A DNA stretch of 5,016 nt from a bacterium. Lineage in GTDB: Bacteria > Patescibacteria > Paceibacteria > UBA6257 > Brennerbacteraceae. The notes under the pieces are model-generated. The model ran no database searches, was not told the origin of the DNA, and saw nothing but the letters and a program-made list of their open reading frames with translations. The DNA lies in NCBI GenBank assembly GCA_021813305.1, contig JAKALE010000032.1, forward strand, positions 1 through 5,016, in the 5' to 3' direction. Below are positions 1 through 4,683 of this stretch, piece after piece (within the stretch, counting starts at the first letter, position 1; each line of letters opens with the position of its first letter). The position numbers were made by a program, and so were the translations under genes.

Positions 1-430
1 CAAGCCGGTCGCGGGCTACGAACAGTTGCTGTTCTTCTTCGTCCCAGATCGCCAGGGCGAACATGCCGCGCAGCATGTCCAGGCATTTTTCCTTGTAGTG
101 CTTATACAGATACAGGACAACCTCGGTATCGCTGGTTGACTTGAGGGTGATGCCCTGTTTGAGCAGCTGGTCGCGCAGCTCCTGATAATTGTAGATTTCT
201 CCGTTGAATACGATCCAGTTTTTTTCGTCTTTGTCCGCCATGGGCTGCCATCCTTGCGGGGACAGGTCGATGATCGCAAGACGCGTGTTGCAAAGCCCGA
301 CGTTGCCCAATATTTTAACGCCCGTGTGATCCGGTCCGCGGTGCTCGATGCATCGGGCCATGGTTTGGATTTCCTGTTCGGAAATCCGCTTGTTCTCGTC
401 AAAATACAGTTTTCCCGCGACGCCGCACAT
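1..430 (-). CDS. asnB: Asparagine synthase (glutamine-hydrolysing), N-terminal part, cut by window edge
   Basis: The first 143 codons of a class II glutamine amidotransferase of the AsnB type are read on the minus strand from ATG at 430-428 and run off the left edge. The protein opens with Met-Cys-Gly; after Met removal the Cys is the N-terminal nucleophile that hydrolyses glutamine. Further hallmarks are HRGPDH (30-35), RLAIIDLS (50-57), the glutamine-binding NGEIYNY (76-82) and TSDTEVVL (99-106), followed by the conserved MLRGMFALAIWD (119-130). The ATP-binding synthetase domain that makes asparagine lies outside the window. The start is fixed because Cys must be residue 2. It is divergent from a glycosyltransferase with only 22 bp between the starts. 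AsnB paralogues in polysaccharide loci often amidate sugar acids, so the true acceptor is uncertain. No Shine-Dalgarno motif is visible. Confidence 0.93.
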   Translation of the reverse strand, partial: MCGVAGKLYFDENKRISEQEIQTMARCIEHRGPDHTGVKILGNVGLCNTRLAIIDLSPQGWQPMADKDEKNWIVFNGEIYNYQELRDQLLKQGITLKSTSDTEVVLYLYKHYKEKCLDMLRGMFALAIWDEEEQQLFVARDRL

Positions 431-432
431 AA

Positions 433-441
433 TGGTATAGT
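433..441 (+). promoter_or_regulatory. Putative extended -10 promoter for the glycosyltransferase
   Basis: TGG followed by TATAGT forms an extended -10 (TGn-TATAGT), with the hexamer at 436-441. The expected start of transcription is near 448, about 5 nt before the ATG at 453. The sequence one spacer upstream (around 413-418) does not resemble TTGACA, which is tolerated in extended -10 promoters. The hexamer is part of a 13-bp perfect inverted repeat at 434-446 that also supplies the opposing asnB -10. Confidence 0.42.
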
Positions 442-446
442 ATACC
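434..446. repeat. 13-bp palindrome between the divergent starts
   Basis: GGTATA and TATACC flank a single central G, a perfect 6+1+6 inverted repeat lying between the asnB start (430) and the glycosyltransferase start (453). It holds -10-like hexamers on both strands. It could equally be a small operator, but the overlap with both -10 boxes is the simplest reading. Confidence 0.55.
439..444 (-). promoter_or_regulatory. Putative -10 element for asnB
   Basis: On the minus strand 439-444 reads TATACT, five of six matches to the bacterial -10 consensus. Transcription starting about 7 nt downstream would begin within a few bases of the asnB ATG, giving a leaderless or nearly leaderless mRNA. No convincing -35 box is seen 16-18 bp upstream. 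The element overlaps the plus-strand -10, so this is a plausible but unproven promoter. Confidence 0.4.
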
Positions 447-452
447 GTAGGT

Positions 453-1289
453 ATGCCAAAGGTTTCTATTGTTTTGCCGGTGCATAACGGGGAGCATTTT
501 ATCGCCCAAGCCATCAAAAGCGTGGAAAATCAGTCGTTCCAGGACTGGGAATTGTGCGTGGTGGACGACGGTTCGACGGATGGCACCAAAACCGTTGTCG
601 GGCAGGCGCAATCAAGCGATCCCCGCATCAGATACGTAAGCGAGGAGAGTAAAGGAATACAAAAAGCCCTCAATAAAGGGCTTGCCATGGCTCGAGGCCA
701 GTATGTCGCGCGCATTGACGACGATGACAGGTGGATTGAACCGGACAAATTGGCGCGCCAAGTTGCGTTTCTCGACAAGCATGGCGAGTATGCCTTGGTC
801 GGCACCGGAGCGGTCGTGCGCGACGAACGGGGCGTGGAATTGTCCAGGTTTTTGAATCCCGAAACCGATGAAGCGATCCGTCGCAGCATATTGGGCAAGA
901 ATTGCTTCACGCATTCGAGCGTTCTGTTCCGCAAGGATATTATCCGGGATATCGGAGGGTATGACGAATCTTCGGGAACGCTTCATGTCGAGGACTACGA
1001 TTTGTGGCTGCGCGTCGGCAAGAAGCGCAAATTCGCGAACCTGCCCATATACGGCATTTCGTGGACCTTGCGCGCATCAGGAACGGGATTTCGCAACAAA
1101 CTTGAACAGTTCAAAAACGCCCTTGCTGTGTCCAGGCGGCATCGGCATGCCTATCCGAATGCATGGGGGGGCGCATTGCGCCACTGCGCACGCATTGCGC
1201 TATACGGGATATTTTCCCTGATCCCCGGAGCTGTTCTGCGCCAAAATTTGGTGCGTTTTTGGGCCCGTGCGTTCAGGCGCGCCCTGTAA
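453..1289 (+). CDS. Family 2 (GT-A fold) glycosyltransferase
   Basis: A 278-residue protein likely to transfer a sugar from a nucleotide-sugar donor during surface polysaccharide synthesis. It starts directly with the family's first beta strand, VSIVLPVHNGE (4-14), which supports the start chosen. VVDDGSTDGT (37-46) is the nucleotide-binding motif, and RIDDDDRW (87-94) contains the metal-binding DxD. EDYDLWLR (180-187) matches the family's conserved ED segment, which supplies the catalytic base in characterised members. The C-terminal 60 residues are basic, with one weak hydrophobic stretch near 246-262, so the enzyme is probably cytosolic or peripheral on the membrane. Length is normal for a single-domain GT2. 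It is divergent from an asnB-like gene, a pairing common at polysaccharide loci. Donor and acceptor cannot be read from sequence. It ends in TAA 34 bp before tRNA-Thr, and no Shine-Dalgarno motif is visible. Confidence 0.92.
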   Translation: MPKVSIVLPVHNGEHFIAQAIKSVENQSFQDWELCVVDDGSTDGTKTVVGQAQSSDPRIRYVSEESKGIQKALNKGLAMARGQYVARIDDDDRWIEPDKLARQVAFLDKHGEYALVGTGAVVRDERGVELSRFLNPETDEAIRRSILGKNCFTHSSVLFRKDIIRDIGGYDESSGTLHVEDYDLWLRVGKKRKFANLPIYGISWTLRASGTGFRNKLEQFKNALAVSRRHRHAYPNAWGGALRHCARIALYGIFSLIPGAVLRQNLVRFWARAFRRAL

Positions 1290-1307
1290 CTTTGGAACGA
1301 AATACGC

Positions 1308-1313
1308 TATACT
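1308..1313 (+). promoter_or_regulatory. Putative -10 element for tRNA-Thr
   Basis: TATACT lies 10 bp before the mature 5' end of tRNA-Thr, so transcription would begin about 4 nt upstream of the tRNA. The same hexamer, preceded by ACGC, recurs before rpmG. No good -35 is seen at a 16-18 bp spacing; that region lies across the glycosyltransferase stop codon. Confidence 0.45.
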
Positions 1314-1323
1314 GCCCAAGTCA

Positions 1324-1395
1324 GCCGAAGTAGTTCAGTGGCAGAACGCTTTCTTGGTAAGAAAGAGGTCGTGAGTCCGATTCTCACCTTCGGCT
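1324..1395 (+). tRNA. tRNA-Thr (anticodon GGT)
   Basis: A complete 72-nt cloverleaf. The acceptor stem GCCGAAG (1324-1330) pairs perfectly with CTTCGGC (1388-1394). The D stem is GTTC/GAAC, with A14, G18G19 and A21 present. The anticodon stem CTTTC/GAAAG encloses loop TTGGTAA (1354-1360), so the anticodon is GGT (1356-1358), reading ACC and ACT. The variable loop is AGGTC and the T stem is GTGAG/CTCAC. The discriminator is T1395 and CCA is not encoded, so CCA-adding enzyme is required. The T loop is TCCGATT, with C instead of the near-universal U (pseudouridine) at position 55. Confidence 0.96.
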
Positions 1396-1406
1396 CAAGC
1401 CGCTCG

Positions 1407-1435
1407 TTGCAAAACGGGCGCGCGTACGCTATACT
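1407..1435 (+). promoter_or_regulatory. Putative sigma70-type promoter for rpmG
   Basis: TTGCAA (1407-1412) is followed by a 17-bp spacer and TATACT (1430-1435), matching the -35 and -10 consensus at four and five of six positions with ideal spacing. The expected start is near 1442, leaving a leader of about 9 nt before the rpmG ATG, too short for a usual ribosome-binding site. Confidence 0.6.
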
Positions 1436-1450
1436 TGAGCATTCACCGTT

Positions 1451-1624
1451 ATGGCAAAATCAAAAGCATCTGAAAACCTCATCCGGCTCCAGTGCTCGAC
1501 GTGCAAGCGCATTACGTATTATTCGCGCAAAAACAAGAAAACAACTGATCGCAAAATCGAGTTGTCGAAATATTGCCGATTCTGCAGGAAGCATACGACG
1601 CACAAGGAAGCGAAAAAACGCTAA
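1451..1624 (+). CDS. rpmG: Large ribosomal subunit protein bL33, zinc-binding form
   Basis: A 57-residue, strongly basic protein of the 50S ribosomal subunit, near the usual 50-55 residues. Two CxxC pairs, CSTC (15-18) and CRFC (42-45), form the four-cysteine zinc site of the C+ type of bL33. The core IRLQCSTCKRITYYSRKNK and the ending KYCRFCRKHTTHKEAKK match the family closely. ATG at 1451 gives the normal MAK-type start. Its position between tRNA-Thr and tRNA-Trp is a common bacterial arrangement, in which secE and nusG usually follow; here prfB follows instead. It has its own consensus-like promoter and a palindromic terminator. No Shine-Dalgarno motif precedes the start. A longer overlapping frame in this stretch is spurious. 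Confidence 0.95.
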   Translation: MAKSKASENLIRLQCSTCKRITYYSRKNKKTTDRKIELSKYCRFCRKHTTHKEAKKR

Positions 1625-1648
1625 ACGCATCGATACCAACATGCAAAA

Positions 1649-1672
1649 CAAAAGGGGCGGCCGCCCCTTTTG
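1649..1672 (+). terminator. Rho-independent terminator after rpmG
   Basis: A perfect 24-bp palindrome: four A's, GGGGCGG, then CCGCCCC and four T's, with a closing C-G pair at the ends. It begins 24 nt after the rpmG stop. The stem is very GC-rich, with tetraloop GGCC if the centre stays open. The T tract is only four bases long, so termination may be less efficient than the stem suggests. It separates rpmG from the tRNA-Trp promoter. Confidence 0.8.
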
Positions 1673-1682
1673 CTGTGTCTGA

Positions 1683-1711
1683 TTGCGCTGGCGTACAGAA
1701 CCGTTTATACT
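1683..1711 (+). promoter_or_regulatory. Putative promoter for tRNA-Trp and perhaps prfB
   Basis: TTGCGC (1683-1688), a 17-bp spacer and TATACT (1706-1711) mirror the rpmG promoter in geometry and in the TTGC start of the -35. The expected transcription start is near 1718, about 7 nt before the mature tRNA. No separate promoter fits between the tRNA and prfB, so this may drive both. Confidence 0.5.
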
Positions 1712-1724
1712 GAATGGACGGCAG

Positions 1725-1795
1725 GGGGCTTTGGTGTAGTGGTAACACAGCGGTCTCCAAAACCGTTAACGGGGGTTCGATTCCTCCATGCCCCG
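1725..1795 (+). tRNA. tRNA-Trp (anticodon CCA)
   Basis: A 71-nt cloverleaf. The acceptor GGGGCTT (1725-1731) pairs with ATGCCCC (1788-1794), with one T-T mismatch at position 6:67. The D stem is GTGT/ACAC, with A14, G18G19 and A21 present. The anticodon stem GCGGT/ACCGT encloses CTCCAAA (1755-1761), giving anticodon CCA (1757-1759) for UGG. The T stem is GGGGG/CCTCC with loop TTCGATT. The discriminator G1795 is the usual bacterial tRNA-Trp identity base. The 3' CCA is not encoded. The CCA anticodon shows nothing suggesting UGA is read as Trp here. The tRNA is followed by a T-rich run leading straight into prfB. Confidence 0.94.
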
Positions 1796-1811
1796 CTGTT
1801 TTTCTTTTTTT

Positions 1812-2936
1812 ATGGATCTTACGCCGATTCACGAACGCATTGATGTACTCAATATCAGGCTGCAGAAATGGCATGCCTGGCTTGCGCTGGACGAAAAGAA
1901 AAAGCGTGTTGCCCAGATTGAGCAGATATTTTTGGATCCGGGCATTTGGGCGCGCAGGCAGGAATCCGAAGCGCTGTCAAAGGAACTGGGAAAACTCAAG
2001 GATGCCATGGAGGGATTCGACGGAAAGCAGAAAAAGTTCGACAGCATTGCGACGCGTCTGGCGGTTATGGATGCCGAGAACAAAGAAGATGAAGGATTGC
2101 CCGGTTTGACTGCGGACATCGAAGCGCTCGAACGCGACATGGATGCGGTTGAACTCACCATGTTCTTGAACGGAACCTATGACGGACGCGACGCCACAAT
2201 CGCGGTGTATGCGGGCGCGGGCGGGGACGACGCGGAAGATTGGGCGCGTATGCTATGGGATATGTACCGCAAATATGCCGCGCGCCGGAATTGGGAATTC
2301 CGGGTTTTGGACGAACACGCAAACGAACAGGGAGGGCTTAAAAGCGCGGCGGCGAAAGTTTCCGGAGACTACGCGTACGGGTATCTTAAGGCTGAAAACG
2401 GCGTGCATCGCCTGGTGCGCATTTCCCCGTTCGACGGGGACAAGCAGCGTCATACGTCGTTCGCGCTCATTGAAGTGCTGCCGCAAATCGATCAGGAAGA
2501 ATACGGGATCAAAAGCGAAGATATCAAACTTGACCTGTTCCGGTCGTCCGGGCCCGGAGGACAGAACGTGAACAAGGTCGAAACCGCGGTGCGAATCACG
2601 CATCTTCCGACCGGCATTACGGTGACGTGCCAAACCGAGCGTTCACAGGAACAAAACAGGCAGCGCGCCATGGATTTGTTGCGCGCCAAACTTCATCAGA
2701 TCGCGCGGGAATCGGTCGGAACGGAAAAGGCTTCGCTCAAGGGCGAGAAACAGAAGATTGCATGGTCCAATCAAATCCGTTCGTACGTGTTTCATCCGTA
2801 TCAAATGGTCAAAGACCATCGCACGAACGTGGAAACGAGCCAAATCGACAAAGTTATGGAAGGGGACCTGGATATGTTTGTTGAAGCGGAATTGAAAACA
2901 GGATACAATGGAAAGGAAGGCGATTCGTCTCGCTAG
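1812..2936 (+). CDS. prfB: Peptide chain release factor 2 (RF2)
   Basis: A 374-residue class I release factor that recognises UGA and UAA in the ribosomal A site and triggers peptide release. The N-terminal helical domain spans about 1-115. The tripeptide SPF (205-207, within [16 protein letters not shown]) is the codon-recognition motif specific to RF2; RF1 has PxT. The catalytic GGQ is at 249-251 in [13 protein letters not shown]. Length is normal. ATG at 1812 is preferred over the in-frame ATG at 1788, which lies in the 3' acceptor strand of tRNA-Trp; residue 1 then begins [13 protein letters not shown] as expected. The programmed +1 frameshift of many prfB genes is absent: the frame is continuous across the usual site (about codons 22-27). 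The start lies 16 nt after tRNA-Trp behind a T-rich leader with no Shine-Dalgarno motif. It ends in TAG, which RF2 itself does not read. Confidence 0.96.
   Translation: MDLTPIHERIDVLNIRLQKWHAWLALDEKKKRVAQIEQIFLDPGIWARRQESEALSKELGKLKDAMEGFDGKQKKFDSIATRLAVMDAENKEDEGLPGLTADIEALERDMDAVELTMFLNGTYDGRDATIAVYAGAGGDDAEDWARMLWDMYRKYAARRNWEFRVLDEHANEQGGLKSAAAKVSGDYAYGYLKAENGVHRLVRISPFDGDKQRHTSFALIEVLPQIDQEEYGIKSEDIKLDLFRSSGPGGQNVNKVETAVRITHLPTGITVTCQTERSQEQNRQRAMDLLRAKLHQIARESVGTEKASLKGEKQKIAWSNQIRSYVFHPYQMVKDHRTNVETSQIDKVMEGDLDMFVEAELKTGYNGKEGDSSR
2881..2909 (+). promoter_or_regulatory. Putative promoter for ftsEX inside the end of prfB
   Basis: TTGAAG (2881-2886), a 17-bp spacer and TACAAT (2904-2909) match the -35 and -10 consensus at four and five of six positions. 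Transcription would start near 2916, giving a leader of roughly 110 nt before ftsE. A second -35-like TTGACG at 2989-2994 has no acceptable -10 partner. Readthrough from prfB remains an alternative, since no terminator is seen between prfB and ftsE. Confidence 0.45.
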
Positions 2937-3026
2937 AAACCTTCCGCTTTTCGGCACGAATGGACATGATAGGAACAACGGGAAGGATTTGACGGCCAAA
3001 AGTAACAGCAGCGCACTTTTAACGGA

Positions 3027-3716
3027 ATGAAAATCGTCACTTTCGAAGGGGTATCGAAAATTTATAACTCGCATTCGGTCGCGCTCGACAGCATTTCTTT
3101 TGCAATCGAACAGGGTGAATTCGTTTCGTTGGCCGGAAAATCGGGCGCCGGCAAGTCCACGTTGCTCAAGCTTCTGATCGCCGAAGAACGGCCGTCGAAG
3201 GGCAAAGTGCTTTTTGAGAACAAGGACGTGCAGAAGCTCCCTCATGGGGAATTGCCAAAGCTCCGTCGGCAGATCGGCATGGTGTTTCAGGATTATAAGC
3301 TTTTGCCGGACCGCACGGCCTATGAGAACGTGGCTTACGCCATGGAGGTTGCCGGCGTGGACGACCAATACATTTCGCGCGACGTGCCTCAGGTTTTGGA
3401 ACTGGTTGGGCTTTCCAATCGTTCGAGAAATTTCCCGCACGAGCTTTCCGGAGGGGAAAAACAGCGCGTTGCCATCGCCAGGGCCCTGGTGCAGCGTCCG
3501 GATATGATCGTCGCCGACGAACCGACCGGAAACCTCGATCCCATGAATACTTTGGAAATCATGAAGCTGCTTTTGAAGATCAATGAACTGGGCACGACCG
3601 TATTGCTTGCGACGCATAACAAGGAAGTCGTTGATTCGCTCGAGCGCCGGGTGATCATTTTGGAACAGGGGAAGGTGGTGCGCGACGAGGAGAAGGGGAA
3701 ATATTTGATAACATAA
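3027..3716 (+). CDS. ftsE: Cell division ATP-binding protein FtsE
   Basis: A 229-residue ABC-type ATPase, the cytoplasmic half of FtsEX, which couples ATP hydrolysis at the septum to activation of peptidoglycan hydrolases. All nucleotide-binding motifs are intact: Walker A GKSGAGKST (37-45), Q-loop Q88 in MVFQDYKLLP, signature LSGGEKQ (140-146), Walker B IVADEP (161-166) with catalytic E165, D-loop GNLD, and H-loop H197 in LLATHNKE. The MVFQDYKLLPDRTAYENVAYAMEV segment and about 220-residue length are typical of FtsE rather than of LolD or other related exporters. The gene ends in TAA 4 bp before ftsX, so the two are surely co-transcribed and probably translationally coupled. The start fits the usual first strand (IVTFEGVSKIY). 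Only a weak GGA lies directly next to the ATG. Confidence 0.96.
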   Translation: MKIVTFEGVSKIYNSHSVALDSISFAIEQGEFVSLAGKSGAGKSTLLKLLIAEERPSKGKVLFENKDVQKLPHGELPKLRRQIGMVFQDYKLLPDRTAYENVAYAMEVAGVDDQYISRDVPQVLELVGLSNRSRNFPHELSGGEKQRVAIARALVQRPDMIVADEPTGNLDPMNTLEIMKLLLKINELGTTVLLATHNKEVVDSLERRVIILEQGKVVRDEEKGKYLIT

Positions 3717-3720
3717 TTCT

Positions 3721-4632
3721 ATGTTCGTAGCGTTTAAACGGGTCATCAAATCGGGCTGGAGAAATTTCAGGCGCAATTTCGGTTTGTCGCTCGCGGTTGT
3801 CGGCATCATGACAGTAACGCTGTTCATATTGTCCAGCCTCATTCTGTTCAACTTTTTGACCAAGGATGTCATCAGTGTGGTGCGCAACAAAATCGACTTA
3901 AGCGTGTATTTCAATACGCAGGTTGCCGAAGAGGATATTCTGAAAGCGCGCGACATCGTCGCGCAGCTTCCGGACGTCCAATCGGTAACGTATGTTTCCA
4001 AGGATCAGGCTCTGCAGGATTTCAAGATGCGCCATCAGTCAAACGATGTGGTACTCAATGCCTTGGACGAACTGGGCGGCAACCCCTTGCAGGCGTCGCT
4101 CAACGTCAAGGCGAAGAACAGCGACTCGTATCAATCGATCGTTTCGTTCATTCAGAGCGCGCCGTTCAAAGACAACATTGCCACGATTAATTTCATGGAA
4201 AACAAGACCGTGATCGACCGGCTGAACAAAATTCTTGCCGCAGTGCAGCAGGCGGGCATCGCAGTAATTGTGCTGTTTGCCGGCCTGGCGGTGCTTGTTT
4301 CGTTCAACTCAATCCGTTTGGCGATTTATTCGTTCCGCGAGGAAATCAACGTTATGAAGCTTGTCGGCGCGTCTAAGTGGTTTATTCGGGGTCCGTTCGT
4401 GATGATGGGGCTGGCGTCGGTACTTTTCGCTTCGGTGCTCGTAACGCTCTTTTTGTGGCTTGGGCTCGTATTGACGTCCGGGCGCATTGCGGCGTTCATT
4501 CCCGACATTGATCCCATGGCATTTTTCCGTCAGAACGTGTTTTTGATTTTCGCATTCCAGATTCTGGTCGGTTCGGTTATCATGACTTTCTCGACATATC
4601 TTGCCATGCGCAAGTATCTCAAAGAGGCGTAA
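3721..4632 (+). CDS. ftsX: Cell division protein FtsX (ABC-type permease-like membrane subunit)
   Basis: A 303-residue inner-membrane partner of FtsE with the family's four-helix layout. TM1 is about 21-46, followed by a large extracytoplasmic loop of about 47-176, the part that in studied systems contacts hydrolases or their activators. TM2 is about 177-200, TM3 about 226-252 and TM4 about 273-295. The cytoplasmic stretch FREEINVMKLVGASKWFI (205-222) is the conserved FtsX coupling motif. The N-terminal RVIKSGWRNFRRN is also typical. The gene follows ftsE by 4 bp without a Shine-Dalgarno motif, so coupled translation is likely. No peptidoglycan hydrolase or EnvC-like coiled-coil gene follows, because a hairpin terminator begins 15 bp after the stop. 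The partner must therefore be encoded elsewhere. Confidence 0.95.
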   Translation: MFVAFKRVIKSGWRNFRRNFGLSLAVVGIMTVTLFILSSLILFNFLTKDVISVVRNKIDLSVYFNTQVAEEDILKARDIVAQLPDVQSVTYVSKDQALQDFKMRHQSNDVVLNALDELGGNPLQASLNVKAKNSDSYQSIVSFIQSAPFKDNIATINFMENKTVIDRLNKILAAVQQAGIAVIVLFAGLAVLVSFNSIRLAIYSFREEINVMKLVGASKWFIRGPFVMMGLASVLFASVLVTLFLWLGLVLTSGRIAAFIPDIDPMAFFRQNVFLIFAFQILVGSVIMTFSTYLAMRKYLKEA

Positions 4633-4646
4633 AGGGTTTTGTTCTC

Positions 4647-4683
4647 AAAAACAAAAATAGGCGCAAGGCCTATTTTTGTTTTT
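4647..4683. terminator. Probable bidirectional terminator between ftsX and the DedA-family gene
   Basis: A perfect 16-bp inverted repeat (4647-4662 with 4668-4683) around the 5-nt loop GCAAG. A GC-containing core, ATAGGC/GCCTAT, is flanked by A-rich arms on the left and T-rich arms on the right, so RNA from either strand forms a hairpin followed by a U-rich tract. The plus-strand T run ends at 4684. It lies 15 bp after the ftsX stop. The stop codon (4670-4672) and last lysine codons of the converging gene lie within the right arm. Confidence 0.85.

Noticed and set aside
16..459. A minus-strand frame of 147 codons over the asnB region.
   Set aside because: A different minus-strand frame gives the unmistakable asnB N-terminus (MCG..., HRGPDH, NGEIYNY). 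The 147-codon frame is an out-of-frame shadow rich in Ser, Cys and Arg.
1391..1402. A small CGGC-TCAA-GCCG hairpin at the 3' end of tRNA-Thr, as a terminator.
   Set aside because: Only 4 bp of stem, no T tract, and half of it is the tRNA acceptor strand.
1338..1682. A 114-codon plus-strand frame starting inside tRNA-Thr and spanning rpmG and its terminator.
   Set aside because: It overlaps a well-formed tRNA, the clear bL33 frame and the terminator palindrome, and its translation is low-complexity and basic.
1788..1811. The upstream in-frame ATG as the prfB start, adding MPRCFSFF.
   Set aside because: It lies in the 3' acceptor strand of tRNA-Trp. The added residues are unlike RF2 N-termini, while ATG at 1812 gives the expected start.
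1860..1900. The programmed +1 frameshift site (CTT TGA C) expected in prfB.
   Set aside because: The frame is continuous here, with no in-frame TGA and no internal SD-like stimulator. The usual site is simply absent.
2989..3020. TTGACG as the -35 of an ftsE promoter.
   Set aside because: No -10-like hexamer lies at 16-18 bp; the nearest A/T-rich stretch, ACTTTT, is 20 bp away and a poor match.
2643..4001. A very long (452-codon) open frame on the minus strand opposite prfB, ftsE and ftsX.
   Set aside because: It lies fully antisense to two complete, motif-verified genes and part of a third, has no recognisable domain, and its openness follows from codon bias on the plus strand.
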